From: Paramacrobiotus metropolitanus
Lineage: Eukaryota > Tardigrada > Eutardigrada > Parachela > Macrobiotidae
Direction: 5' to 3'
Length of the DNA stretch: 64,000 nucleotides
Assembly (NCBI RefSeq): GCF_019649055.1
Contig: NW_026570229.1
Span: 1,488,001-1,552,000 of the forward strand
The translations under genes were made by a program, and so were the position numbers. This document shows, piece after piece, positions 11,080-24,500 of this stretch (positions within the stretch are counted from its first letter, which is position 1; each line of letters opens with the position of its first letter). The notes below the pieces were generated by a model. The model was not told where the DNA came from. It saw nothing but the letters and a program-made list of their open reading frames with translations, and ran no database searches.

Positions 11080-11800
11080 ACCGATACACTTGCTCACTCC
11101 AAGTGCACGTGCGGCCACGAACGAAAATAATTCTTATTGAATTTCCATTACATTTCGTAACATGTATTAAGTGCCTGGCTTAAAACGTAGCGTGTGATGA
11201 AGTTGTGGAATGGATTTAGTACATCACCAGCCAGCCTCGGGATAACTTCTCTTGGAATAGCTACATTTTATCATTGCTTGCATTCTGTTAGCATTCGAGT
11301 TATTGTCTGCTAATCGTATTAAAGGTCATCGGGTCAGTCAAGTTATTGCTGCTATAGCCAGTAGACTAGTAAAGGTCATTATCCACCGTATTCGACCGCT
11401 ACTTTCAGCTACGTAATAATGTGGAGCCTGGGTAGTTTAATGCTGAAGATGAGCGTAAGTTGCAGACCTATTCTTAAGAGGCGACTCGTGATGGATGGAA
11501 ATATTCTTTTACTGAATCACTGATGAGCTGGCCTCCAGCTTCCACAACATTAAACAATAATATTGTGGATGTTGGAGTGAGCTCACCAAAGCACAGCGAC
11601 ATTTCACCGAGTATAACTAGCCGCAGGACATTTGGTCGCAGCCCGCAGACCCTTCGCCGCAAGTGTATTTCGCCACGCGACTTTTCGTCGCGGGACAATT
11701 AGTTCGGCAGGACATCACGCCGCGATATGCTCCATCGTATGGCCGTTTCGACGAATTAAAACAAAATTTTATTTACGCAAACAGTACATGGCAGTCATTT
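11080..11800. other. Stretch without a supported gene
   Basis: Only short frames on both strands; no motif, repeat or RNA structure recognised. Confidence 0.5.
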
Positions 11801-11804
11801 CACA

Positions 11805-12267
11805 ATGCATAAATTCCATTTTGGGAAAACAGGAGAAGAAACATTTGGTGAGCTTGAGTTAGATCCATCTATTAGTGTGCATCGTTTTTCAAGCTTAGTC
11901 GCGGTAGAAAACAAGGTGTATTGCTGGAATAATGGTAAAGATTTACGGAGATGGACAATGGACATTGATTGTGGCAGTACAGTATGCCTGAAAAGGATAT
12001 TCGTAATGCTGACAGGAGTGACAAGTACGTAGAAAAAGTAAAAATTGGGATTTTCTGCTTGTTACCAGTTACAGTTACGAGCACGAATTGGCCTTATATT
12101 CATGCACGTGGCAGTGGCATCTGTGGCAACAAGTGGTGAGCTGATACTTCTACTCGTATTCTATACTGCACACAAAGCCCTGTACCAGTATGACACGGTG
12201 ACCCACGAATGGAAGTCCTTTTACCAGGGTTACCCGGGTGGCGCTGCGATTTTGCGCCATAAATCAG
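11805..12267 (+). CDS. Possible W-rich/kelch-like fragment
   Basis: The first segment (11,805-12,024) reads FSSLVAVENKVYCWNNGKDL then RRWTMDIDCG and ends at a good GTACGT donor. A very short intron (12,025-12,068, acceptor TTACCAG) can follow. The next open stretch contains HKALYQYDTVTHEWKSFYQG and ends at a GTATGT donor at 12,268. The x-x-Y-D-x-x-x-x-x-W spacing is typical of kelch or related beta-propeller repeats. However, the frame joined by the short intron (TSTNWPYIHARGSGICGNKW) does not connect in phase to the YDTVTHEW segment by any junction I could find. Treat it as a weak candidate; the rest of the gene was not found. Confidence 0.25.
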
Positions 12268-12319
12268 TATGTAAATCCAAGCTTCTGAAAGAATCAAAAG
12301 TAAAATCAGTTTAGAAACA

Positions 12320-15300
12320 ACAAATGTGTAGTCTTGCTACTCTCATGGCACACTGTACAGAACATTCAACCACAACATTGTGAACCGATTAAGCAGTGTT
12401 ACTTGCGCTTTATCAGCGATGCTGTAACCGCTTCCTCTTTTCCCACCTAACCCGTGATTGGTGGTGGTAGTCCACTAGTCGGGGAAGAATGAGATACCGG
12501 AGGTGAAATGCGAGGTACTACCTGCAGCGGCTCTGATTTCGCGTATGCCGCGGCCTGTCGACCTGCTTTCTCTCAAAAAAGCCCAAGCGTGCGCCCACTT
12601 TCCAATAAATTCTGATGTTCAGATTATCGCCATACCGCGAAATTAAGTAAAATTATAGCAAATTAGCGCTAGCTTAGGTTAAAACGGTCAAAAGAAGTGC
12701 CGGCTTTGAAGTTGCTAGGATAGAGCCGCTGAGCCTTCTCCACTGCGTCTGATTGTTTGACCTTCGGCTGGACTCCGCCTTGTTTCGTTCTTCGTACGGC
12801 GGAAAATGTATCTGCATTGCAGCTTCCTGAAGGGTTCCCGCAGCGAGCATGTATAGACGTCGCATATTGGACCTCGCAGAGAATTCCTTCCGGTGGCCGA
12901 GCTGCATGTTGCGAAGTTATTGTACCGTGAGACATCACAGCCGAGCATGTGCTGGCTGTGCAGTGTCCCAACACCTCACCGGTATTTTGCATGGCACAAC
13001 TCAACTCCGCACAAGCGGTAACAATCTGCTTAAAAAAGACCGTCAATCATCTTTCCCGGGATTTTTTCCTGAATCAGACAGTGGAACATTCATGGAATCG
13101 GGAACGCCCCATGCTGTATAGAGATCTCACCTCGCCACCTTTTCACGAACATCGTGACAAAATCCTTACTAAAGAAAATGTCCATAAAAGCCGTGATTTT
13201 AGTGTGAAAGATCCAGCAGTGTCCAGGAACCCAAATCAAGGAACCCAAAATTTGTGTTCCGTGACCAAACAATCATCGAGTCATACCTTGTCGCAGTTCT
13301 TATACAAGAAGCCAATTTATTCAGGCACAGCTACAGCTGCAGACGCCCACAGGAAAAGGTCAACTTGTCGTTTTATATAAAACGTGCCTGTCGCGTGATC
13401 GTGCTACAGTTTTATAGGTTGGTCAATGGCACAGCTACTGCGACTCATCCGGCAATTACAGCCCCTCCCATTCGGAAATATGCCAACGGAAACCATAATT
13501 ATCGATTCTTTTTTACAACAAACCAGCCATTTTCCGAGTCGTAAAATACCGTAAAACGGATTTCAGTGTGTAGCGAGTAAAAACATTGTCATCGCGCCTG
13601 GAGCGGTACAACAATGTTTGCTGGAATTGTGAACTGGCAACACGATGCACCGTTTACCGAGACCGCTTTGTTAATATGGTGTTAGCTGCGGCGCAGCAGT
13701 GTGTACTACGCGCTCTACAACAAAATCACGCGGCACGTTTGGTTTTTGTTGGTTGTGAACTTGTGCGTGTACTGGTGTACACGACACTCGCCGATTCACC
13801 GCAAACGTGTGCCAATTCACAAGTTTACCGTTGTCAGATTTTTATCTGCTTTTCCCGTGTCATTGCTACTGTGTCCCTTGCTAAGATCTGCTCCTCCCAA
13901 AGTCGGCTGCTGATTAGCAATTTCCTGGATCGAATCGTTTTAATTCCCTCAGATCTTGGAGGAAGGTCACCGCCATGCGGAAGTCGCTTGGAACTGAGTG
14001 CTGATTGGATTGTTTTTAATCTCAATGTTGGTGTTGTGGCTGTATATTTGGTTCGTTATCTTTATGTGCTATCGGGTGGTGGCGAAGTTGGTCATAATGT
14101 TTTTAGGATGAGGAAGATGACCCGGGACGGTAGTACGCTTTTACTGTTTATACCGACGAAAATCGGTAACTAATAAATTCTCATGCGAAATGATTTCACG
14201 ATTGTTTTAAACGTTCCGAGAAATCTAATAATAACCTAAGATAATCTAAGAAACCTAAGAAACCTAAGGATAACTCAAGAACACACTACCAATATCCTAA
14301 GAATAATTTGCAATAAACTCAGCTTTCGAACTAGAGTGCCTGTTATAAAAGTGCCTGTATAAAAATGATTTCCCGTTTTTAGCCGGTTAAATTAATAGCG
14401 CACAATATTGAAATATCCATTTTTATGCGCAGCCTGCACATCTTCGGAAATCGGAATTAATGCTTTGCGGCAATACAATATGGTTATTAATAATAAATAA
14501 TAATAAGACCTATTATTAACATAAACTGTATAATTTGCTCCACTCGAATTAAATGCTGAAAAAACTGGTTTACGAATCATATGATAATTTCTCAGTTTTC
14601 TCCGTAGTGCATTTGATTGCTTTGACCTTATTCGATTGACGCGTAGACGATTGTGCTGTATCCGCCAGCCCGGAGGCGGGAGCACCCGTGTCTATTTAAA
14701 ATACATAGAACAATCTGCGCGAAAACGCTTATCATCCGGCATCTTAAGGCATAACAATACATGCATTATTAGTCAATAAATTCTGTCAGGTTTTATTGCT
14801 TTGGAGTGGGTTATCCGGTATTGTGCATGCCAGAACGACTATAAAATAGACCCTTCAATGAACGTTTAATGGGCGCAACAATCAACATAAATCGCGTTAT
14901 GCGTTTTATTATTTTGTTTTTTGCCCGCATATTTAACCTTGAAAATATTAATAAGCGTGTCAGTAAAATTCACATACAGATTGATCCGACATACGTTAAC
15001 CTGATGATAAAACATGATCCTTAATTAAAATGCTCGTCTTCCTGTTTGTTCCATTGGCAGTGACCAAGATAAATCGCAATTTACAATCTGTACATGGTAC
15101 ATGTGATAAAGTGCAACCGCACATTTGTGCAGAATTTGTTGGCATATGTCTATCGCTGTCGGCTGCAGGCTATCGTAATTATTATACCATGATTAATAGT
15201 TCAGTGCACAGAATTTACCGGCAAGTACGTGTATGAACAATCTGAAAGACAGTTCTGGATGAGACTTTTAAAATCGTTGCCGTAAGCTGTAAGGCTGTTA

Positions 15301-17260
15301 CAATGGGACTTCTGGTAATTTTGCCAAAAGCAGTGCAATGCAGTTTTTTTTTGTAGGCTGTAAAAGGTATTTTACATACTGTATGCAACACATATATTTA
15401 TTTCAATGACGCCTTTATACTGTGCTGCGGCATTATTATTTTAAAAAATTTTTTCCCTAAATTTTGTATTTGTAATTTGGTTGCCTGGGTTCTACAAAAA
15501 TTTATCAGGATATGTACGAATACACTCGTAATTGCTCTTGTACTCTTACATAAAAAAGCATTAGAAATAATTTACAAAAATAAAAACATACATAAAAAAT
15601 ACATAAATACATAAAAAAAATAAAAACATTTAATTGCTTTTGCACTCATACATAATGGAAGATCGCGTTAAGCACGGGTACATAAATCGCTAAACAGTGA
15701 ACACCATAACCAATTAATCATATTTGTTACACGCAAAATACACCAACGATAATTGCCGATTATCTTTTCACCAAAAATTTCACAGTAATTTCGGAAACAA
15801 ACACTTACTGATTATCAATCGACAGAAGCGGCCTGAACACACAGAAATTGGGGTACATCGGTATAACTAGCAGTCTGTGCTTTACGTTTGCCGCTTACGT
15901 ACATGCGTCGTCATAAGTGCCGCCTATATTATTTACTATACCCAACGTCCTTAACCTTTATCCCGTCGTCTTACAATCCCGCTTAAGCTGGCCGATTGCG
16001 GCAACATGCGTAAAACACGCTCGTTAACCACGCCACCGGATATACATTAGCTGTACATTATGCTGCTACAACGCGGCTACACGGAACGCGTTAAGTTAAT
16101 CCCGGGTGCACTTTAGGGAATTTCCCGCCGTTGCTGATTTACCGCTTGTTTCCGGTGAAATGTTCACCACTTCCCGTTTTTGCCGGTTTGCACAGTATAT
16201 GAAAAATGACCGGCGCAGAAAAAATAAAAATATTTAACTGAACAGCTGATTACAAACGGAAAGGACAACATTTTTAGCGTATGTACACTATGTACAATAC
16301 ATTTACAAATGCTTTTATTGCACCCACACTGCAGCGTATCGATGTGTAACGACAACAACTCTGTACGATGACGTCATGATCCGCCGCTCAGCGATTTACC
16401 GGTCATTTTTACTATTGCGCTTTACGGAAAAGCGTCGAAACTATGTACACTTAACTGTATACACGATTGCACTACATGAGCATGTCGTAGCTACTTAATT
16501 GTACATCTACATACATTCGCCAAGCAGTCCTAATTTTACGATCAACCGCCGCACTGTCAGGAAGCCGAGTAATATACAGCAGTGTGCTGCGCCGTTTGTT
16601 GATGTGGCGCTTATTACCATTTCTCTAAATTTAGCGCCCAATTCCACCCCGTGCAAACAGATGCCGATGATCAATCCGACGAATGATTATCCATATGTTC
16701 CGCGCCTCTTCCATACCATTAACTGTCTGCGCGACTGTACAACTTCACAGTACAGCGATTTCTATAAAAACGACGCTTTAATTCCCGGTAGAAAACATAA
16801 ACAATTCCCTACTTCCGCCGGAACCTAAGCAATTAACGGCCAAGTAAAAAACCATTACGGGAAAGATGAAAAATCACTGAAATTTTCTTGTATGACACTG
16901 GTGTATCGAGTACGTACAAACGACACATTTTCTTAAGCGGGGTACATATGCATAAGGATAGCCCGGCGTCTGTCGCAAAGAGATCGCTCTGCGTCATCCT
17001 CGCATACATCGCCTTCACCGCCGCAGCGATTTTCCAACTGGATCATTTTAACGCGCGGCTGGTGTCTAAACCGTTAATTTTCTCCTTCCACTGGAAAACA
17101 ATATTCCTCCGCGTCTCCGGTTTCCCCTGTAATCTTTTCCCTTCCACCGGCATTTTCGTCACGCTGATTTCTTATAACCGTGTTGACGTTGGCTATCTAA
17201 CGCTACATACTTTATATATATATATATAGGATTGTGTACATATATGCAACCGCCACGGTG
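12320..17260. other. Long stretch with open frames but no supported gene
   Basis: Several frames exceed 90 codons (12,949-13,380 and 13,586-14,173 on plus; 13,046-12,669 on minus), and 16,888-17,229 on plus is GC-richer than its surroundings. None shows a recognisable domain, a coherent signal peptide or splice partners. A CTAAGAAAC-type micro-repeat lies at about 14,229-14,262. Confidence 0.5.
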
Positions 17261-17268
17261 ATTCGGCG

Positions 17269-17389
17269 ATGAGCAGTTCCGATCATCATCTGCACAGTAA
17301 GAAGGTGGTACAGCGATCATGCACATCCTACACGTTCCGCCATCCCGAATACACCACCACCAGCAGTCGGATGAATCATTACTCACCAG
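17269..17389 (+). CDS. Candidate first exon (Ser/His-rich), possibly CLK isoform
   Basis: An ATG at 17,269 opens a frame reading MSSSDHHLHSKKVVQRSCTS then FRHPEYTTTSSRMNHYSP, ending at a GTAAAA donor in phase 1. Ser/His/Arg-rich N-termini are usual for LAMMER kinases, and the phase fits the phase-1 acceptor of the CLK exon at 24,422. There is no direct evidence for that junction. It may be a first exon of the kinase gene, an exon of an unrelated gene, or a chance frame. Confidence 0.3.
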
Positions 17390-17589
17390 GTAAAAAGAAC
17401 ATACGGATACGCTATCCCAAATAACCGCTACTGACGAGGATAGCGTGTGATGCGCAGCGCGCACTGTTTTTTGGCAACGGACACTAAGGGTTATATCACC
17501 GCCGCGCTCTCCGCAGTGTGTATAGTTTATTCTGGGAATGAATTTGTCAAGCGTTCGTGATAAGCAGGCATCATTCGTTCACTGTTTAA

Positions 17590-17737
17590 ATGATCGCTTG
17601 GTTGGTTTGCATCGTGTGGTTAATCCTAATTGTTCTCGTTCCTAATTACTGGTCGTTGGTTGCATGGATTGTAACGGTGATGTTGCTGGTGTATACGATT
17701 TTTGATAAGAGCGGAAGTCGCGCGCCACCTGTGTCCG
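17590..17737 (+). CDS. Candidate exon encoding two hydrophobic helices
   Basis: The frame starts MIAWLVCIVWLILIVLVPNY, continues WSLVAWIVTVMLLVYTIFDK and SGSRAPPVS, and meets a strong GTAGGT donor at 17,738 in phase 1. Two closely spaced hydrophobic stretches followed by a basic tail look like a membrane hairpin or anchor. An in-frame Met, uninterrupted hydrophobicity and a consensus donor argue for a real coding exon. The next exon is unknown; the nearest downstream acceptor that takes phase 1 in a known gene is CLK exon 5 (24,422). Confidence 0.4.
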
Positions 17738-18417
17738 GTAGGTCAAAAAGTTAAATGTCAGCAAAACATATAAAACCAATTTTCTCGACGATGAACAACA
17801 CTAACGATTTTGGGCGATTTTTTCATGTTCAAAAAGTTTTGTATCTTGTTAAAAAAATTGTATCTTATTTGATTGGTGTCTTTTTAAAGATACCTGACCT
17901 TTGCTGAATGCTTGTTTAGTTTGATTTATCAAAACCCGAAAAAAATTCCAAATTTGCTGAAGCAGAGCACTAATAGCTTATCATTCTCTACAGAACATTT
18001 CTTACATACTTCGCAGTAATCAATTTTAATTATAATCCATATTATGAAAACCTGATAAACGCAACCTTATAACGCAAGCATAACATCGATTTTCGACCTA
18101 TTTTTTTCGATCCAGGTTTTCGCGCTGATCCATTGATGCCATCCGTGGCGGCCCAACGTTAACATACTGTTTTTAACGTTATTTTGATGTATCCGTAATT
18201 TATGCAGTTTGTTTTAAATATGAATATATCCAGTTATTTTTTACATCATATTTAATCCAAATATTATCATAACATTTCAATATTACTACAAAGGGATATT
18301 AGCTTTAATAGCAAGCAAGCAAATGAAAACTGCATCTGCGTGCGCAAGCGAACGTTGACACAGACGATAATAATATGTTATTTTTATGCCGGCTTTACTG
18401 AGTTACTGGTTAACATT

Positions 18418-18458
18418 TTCCCAGTGACTGGAAACTACACAGATAAAGTCACTGGGAA
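18418..18458. repeat. Short inverted repeat upstream of CLK start
   Basis: TTCCCAGTGACT (18,418-18,429) and AGTCACTGGGAA (18,447-18,458) are exact reverse complements around a 17-nt loop, 120-160 bp upstream of the kinase ATG. It could form a hairpin in a 5' leader or be a dyad binding site. Confidence 0.5.
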
Positions 18459-18482
18459 GGCCGTCATTAGCATTAGCGAAGC

Positions 18483-18512
18483 CAGTGTAAGGACTGACAG
18501 ATTGCTAGCTCA
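18483..18512 (+). repeat. 29-bp motif, copy 1 (before CLK exon 1)
   Basis: CAGTGTAAGGACTGACAGAT followed by TGCTAGCTCA. The same sequence with one change (GGATTG) lies at about 19,345-19,374, just before exon 2. Confidence 0.7.
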
Positions 18513-18574
18513 TATTTCGCTGTTGCTGTGCATGCGATTAAGGCTCGGGATCCCGCGACGCATATCCTTACACG

Positions 18575-21500
18575 ATGGCCGCCTCTGCCCTTTCCGCATC
18601 CTCCCTGCCGCACCACAGCCACACCACTAACAGCAGTAGCAGCAGTAGCAGCAGTAACATCTACGATCTCGTGCGCTCATCCTTCAACGCCTTCCGTCCC
18701 ACATCCGCCACCACCTCCACCTCCAACAGTTACCACGCCCCCACGTTGAACGACGACTTTAGTCACCTCTACAGCGGCTCCGGTGTTTCGACCGCTAGCT
18801 CCAGTCGTCCGTCGCCCTCCAGCCGGAAGTTCGCCGGAAGTAGTAAACTCGACCGCAACCGGCGTCGGACGCTGCAGGACTTCCAGTCGTTGAGGCTGTC
18901 GGAGGAGCCCGACGAGATCTTCCCGGTGCAGCCGGCTTATCTGCAGCTGCACCGACCGTCTTTCATCAGTTTTGCTCAAAATAGCCGGGAGCGGGAGCTG
19001 GAGAAGGAGAGGCAGGACCGCGAACGGGAGCGCGAAAAGGAGCGGCAACGGGATCGCGATCGGCTGGAACGGGAGCGTATCATGGGCTGCAATTTTAGGT
19101 GCGTTTATTTAGCCGATAAACGCTTTATTAACTAAAATTTAAAAAAATTAAATTAATGTAGGTGTATAAATAATTTAAATATGCTTATGCTCGAAATGGA
19201 TTTTACCAGCCCAAGTAAATCAACTAGATTACTTGGGCGTCGATATACGTGACGAGCGAAGCGACCAGTCGTTAATGAATAAAAATACTTAATACTTGTT
19301 TTTAAAATTAAACAAAATTACTTTATTCTGGTAATTAGCTGTAGCAGTGTAAGGATTGACAGATTGCTAGCTCAGTTCCTGAATAAATATTTTTTTGTTG
19401 CGTCGTTTAGTAATCCGCGCCGGCGTCCCAGCGGCGAATTCACCACGTTCAAAGCCATGTCCAGCGACAACCTCCCGGAGGTGGCGCACTCCACCTACCG
19501 ACCCCTACTCTCCTCCGTGACGTCCTTCTCCTCGACGGACTCTTTCGACGGGAAGTACAGCAGCACCAGCAGTCTGAACCTTCTAGGTTCCATGGACCGG
19601 GATGATGTCTTCGGGGAGCGGCGTCCCTCCCGCCCCCAGACCATCCAGCCGCCGGCCGCCCCCGTCAAAAAATGCAGTCCGTACGAGCGCGCCCGCTTGT
19701 CCTCGCAGGCCGGGCTCAGTCCGGCCACGATGCCGACAGCCGAACAGATGGCGTATGTACCGCCGCCGAAACGGGAAGATGGGTCAATGAGGTGAGACTG
19801 GATTCCTTCGTGGTAATTTTTATCTCACATGCCCCTAAGCGAGACATCTGTCGAGTGCACCGACCTTTTATTTATGGTGTCAGGAAATAGATTTCGCGCG
19901 GGAAAATGTAATTACCGCCGTGCATTCCAATGTGACATAACGCAAATGACGCGCCGGCACTGCGGTTATTATGGTGGGAAATGTGCCACGTTCAAAGTGT
20001 TAATTGAAATTGGTGACCTTTTCTTAGGTTTCTTAGATTTCTTAGACCGCTTAAAACTATGTAAAAAATTGCTTCAAAATTTCAAGGTAGTTCAAAGGTC
20101 ACGAGTAATGTAGGACTAAAAAAAGTTATGCTTCGATTTTTTTTATATTCCGCAAACGACCACTTCTCTGTTCGAACCCGGTGCTGACGATTTATGCGCA
20201 TTGGATGTGTTCCTGTTGCATACTGTTTGTTGATTTTATTATTCAGTTTTCGAACCGCGGACCGACCGATTTATATTTTCTGACCACAAAATTTCTTAAA
20301 ATTCGGCGGTATTATAAAGGTCACGACAGATATATAGATCATCATCCGGTTTTTTACTACAGCGCGATGGATTATCGGCTGCACACGTCTCCACCATCTT
20401 CCTTGATCACGTGCCCAGATCCGCTGCCCGCACCTCCCGCCCAACCGGCGGCACGTCGTCCCCGGGAGTTGGCGCGTTTCCGCTCGCTAATTGAGATTGA
20501 CTCGTTGGCTGGTCAGTTGGCACTGCATCCCGGCAACGCCTATAATCACACGGTACAGCCGCAGTTGTCGCCGCTGTCGCCCAACGGCGGCGAGACCAGC
20601 GCCGAGTCGGACACGGAGTGCACGGTGCGGCCGCATCTCGTCAAACGGTCCGAGCGGCCGGAACGCTCCATTCTGGACCGCAGCACCGTGCAGATGCACC
20701 AGCCTAGTGTTGTGACGCGGGGCGGCAGTCTGCTGATGCAGACCGATGGATTGGTAAGTCACAACCAATTTTTAAACTTTTTTGTTGGGTTTCTCATCTT
20801 GTTGGGTTTCTGAATTTTTATTTGCTATTGCAGATTGCAAAATTACTGCCAAATTTAGTTAGACAAAGTTTTATGTATTTTATTTATGTGTTTCATATAT
20901 ATGTAATTTGGTAATATATATGTACTTTTTTAACAGATGAATATTTTTACATTACGGCAGAATTACAGAATTTTCCACTGACGAAAAAGTTCGGTAAAAT
21001 ATTGTAAAACAGACATATTTTTTGAAAATCTCTAAAAATAATAAAAAAATATTACGAGTACTATAAAAAATACAAACAAAAAATATTATTATTGCATTTT
21101 AAAATATAAAACACTATTGTCAGATAACAGATACAAAGGAATCAATGTTATTAAAAATCCGCTAACTTACAAGTACTTACAATGTTTTTAATTTCATGGA
21201 ATCTAAAACATACAGTTGTTGAACTCTGCCGATACTTCAGTGATATCTCAGCGAAAAACATCCGCACCGCCTGTTTTCCCGTGTAAACATTTGTGCGGCG
21301 ATGGAGTGGTGGGTCGGGGTTGTGTTTGCGCTTGCGTCATCCCTTGGCAGGCACTGCAGCTAGACACACGGACGCATTCAGTCAAAATTAGACACATCTT
21401 CCGCATCCGGCCAACATCCACCCATTTTTTATCCATTAATAATTTGTTTCGTTATCCAACCGCACTTCCGTATTAATAAAAAATAATTTAAGTTCCGACT

Positions 21501-24500
21501 TAATTGCCAGAATATTTTTTAAATCAAAGTCCGAAGATTTTTTTTCCAAATTATTCCAAAAAAGCATTTAGCTGTCGCCAGGTGGAACTAGTTTGCGAAG
21601 GTTGTTCAACTTGCTGACAGATTGCGAAGCTGAGAGGAAAATGACCAGGCTAAAATAATTAAATGTCAATGTGTGAAACACGTAGATTTGGGTGCCGCCC
21701 TGGCGTGCTGAAAACATATGTATATACAGTGTATACAGGCCGAGTGGGTCGGGCGCAAACTAAATGTAGCGATAACCTCCTTTCTCCTTCGGCATCATTT
21801 AACCAGCTTCCGGTCATTCGGATCACGTTCCCAATATCGTTGGCATCATTTCGGCCGACTGGAAAGATTAATCCGAAACCAAACAAAAAGTCCAGTGCTC
21901 GTTAAATAAAAAAAATTCAAAAATATTAAAGGTTTAAAAAAATACTTAATAAACTTTTTTCGATAAATCAAAAACCAACCAAAACTTAAAAGAAAAATAC
22001 AATGTTTTTAAATAAAATCAAAATCAGAAGAAAATAATTTTCTGAATCATTAAACTAATTTATTACTATTTTTTTGGATAAATCAAAAGCCGTGAAATTA
22101 AAATGGATAATATGTATCTGTAGAGCGTTTTTAAACAGGATCCACCGCATGAGTCTTACACGTTTTTTTCATAAATAAAATTAACCAACGGTAAAAAATA
22201 TTAGAAAATGATTAATTATGTAATGTAAAAAATGTTCCTACTACGAAATGTCATTCTAATTATTTCAAAAACAATGGTTTTTTAGGCGTATAACGCGCAC
22301 AGTCCGTCGTTAACATCGTTCATGCCGGTGAACGGTAAACCGGCATCCTTCGACTCCACGGCCAGCGATGCCGTCAACGGGAGCGCCAATCAGTGCAGCC
22401 AGCTGTCAACAAGTGCCCCGACCGGCAGCAAGCCGGCTGCGGCATCTGCCGCGGCACACAACGGCTCAACGATCAATCGGAAGAGTAACAAACTGGCCTA
22501 CAGTCACTCCTTCGACGTGGCCTTTCCGCTGCCGGATGCCGAGCCGGAGCCGGATGCGGCGGCAACCGGCCATGCTAACCCACTTGCCGCTGACCGCCAA
22601 CATCTCCCCAACAATTCCCCACCGGAAACCACCCAATTGCCCGCTGAGGGTAAGCGAACAGCTCGTTAATTTTATGGTATCTACCGTCAATTTGTTTTCT
22701 ATAAATATCGGTAAATCTGTTGGGCACCCATTAAAAAAAAAGAAATGCTCTTAATTAAAACAAAAACTTAAAAAACATTTTAACTGAAAATTGGATTCAG
22801 AGAATTCAAAATCTACCATTTTTGATATTCCTTTTTTTATATTTTTTACATTCAAAAATTAAAAGAAAATTTAAAGTTGGCATTTTTTAATTTTTATTAG
22901 ATTTCTCATTTCTTTTCATACATTTATTTATACCTTAAATAAAATATAAGGTACTTACGCCTTTAAATAAACTGCCGTTGCAAATTCAGTTATGTAGTTT
23001 AGTTTAAGATCAGAATAACGGACATCATTTAAGATATAATGTTTCTATGTACTGTAGAAAATATTCTGCTGATTATGAAATAAAAAAATTTATAACGATT
23101 TGGAACACAACAAATTTGTCTAAAATGTTAAAAATTTATCGAATTTTGATTTTTTCTTGTTGTTATACTGCAAAATGCACTAAGGAATTAAAAAAGATGT
23201 AAGAAAATTTTTAGTATGTGGTGTACAGCGTGAGAAGGAGTCAAAAGGTCACCAGAATTACGCATATAGACACACGCGTATTTTCGTCATGATATACAAT
23301 TAGGCAAGAGTGCGCGATACTGTTGTGTATTGGTTGGGGCGAGATTCGCGGAAAAGTATCCGCGGAATGCCGGTTAAGCGTTCCGCTGCACCGCCATTCC
23401 GATGGGGAGATTAATTTTCTCCGCGAGTACTTCTGTCACGTCCCGCTCCGGCTTGGCCGCATACAGTCTGTATAAGAGAGGAAACATACCCAGCGCTAAA
23501 TTTAAACATTGTTGCCGTTTGGCTACGGATGCTGGCAGTTGGCGGGAAAACGTGAATGAGTGTATACGGCACATATATATAATTTATCCATACTTGCCGT
23601 TGGTACATTATTCACGATGTCACATGTCTGCACCGAAAATGTTTTTGAACACTGGTTTTAAAAATGATTGCGGCTTGGGAAACTGATACTTGACGTCAAG
23701 TCAAGTCGGGTAATTACGCGCAGTTAAGAAAATTCAAAAAAGGCAAACCATAATCGACAGCATCCTTGCTTTTAAAATACCAGAAAATTTGGAGACATCA
23801 CAATCTTTTTTTAAAATATTATTCATCACGTTGTTTTTAAACTATTTCAATTTTTTTTAAAAACTAATGAAATGCTGTTCGTTTTACCGCAAACAAAAGT
23901 TTTGAATGCTGGTTTAAAACTTTAAATATAAAGTGTAAAAAAATTTGAAAAAAGCAAACCTTAACTGACAACGTGAACATATGCTTTGAAAGACTAGAAA
24001 AGTTTGAAACATGTTTTACTCACCGTGTTGTTTTTGTTTTAAAACTGATAAAAATGTTGATCTCTTTGCTATAAATAGCATGTTTTGTTTTGAGGCTTTT
24101 ATTGTTACAATAACACGTTATTTATTAACAGTAATTCTGATGAAATAGCAATAGTAAATAATACGTACTAAATGCTAATTTATCTACAATTCAGGGTAAT
24201 GACGCGCACTCATACAATTTATAACATAATTTGATTCAAAGTATGCCCGAAATTCTTTCTAGTCAGTAAATATTAAATAGGATACCTTGGCTTAGTTGGC
24301 TATAATTAGAATATACTCGTAGCAAAGACACGTGTAAACACGTAATTTTTTGGACGACGATGCCTGTTACATTACGCAAGAAGATGGAGCAGTGGGCTGA
24401 TTTTCGCTTGTTATATTACAGTGCTGGCTGGAGCGAGTGGTCAGCCGTCAGCTGCAGCGTCAAGTCAGCAGCTGTCGACGGAGCTCAGCAACCAGATGAA

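Noticed and set aside
12669-13046. 125-codon minus-strand frame with overlapping frames
   Set aside because: Three frames on the same strand and others on the opposite strand are open here, which is base-composition noise rather than coding signal.
13586-14173. 195-codon plus-strand frame
   Set aside because: Long for the region but with no recognisable domain, odd composition (Cys, Val, Arg mixture typical of non-coding frames) and an overlapping frame of similar quality. Not called as a gene.
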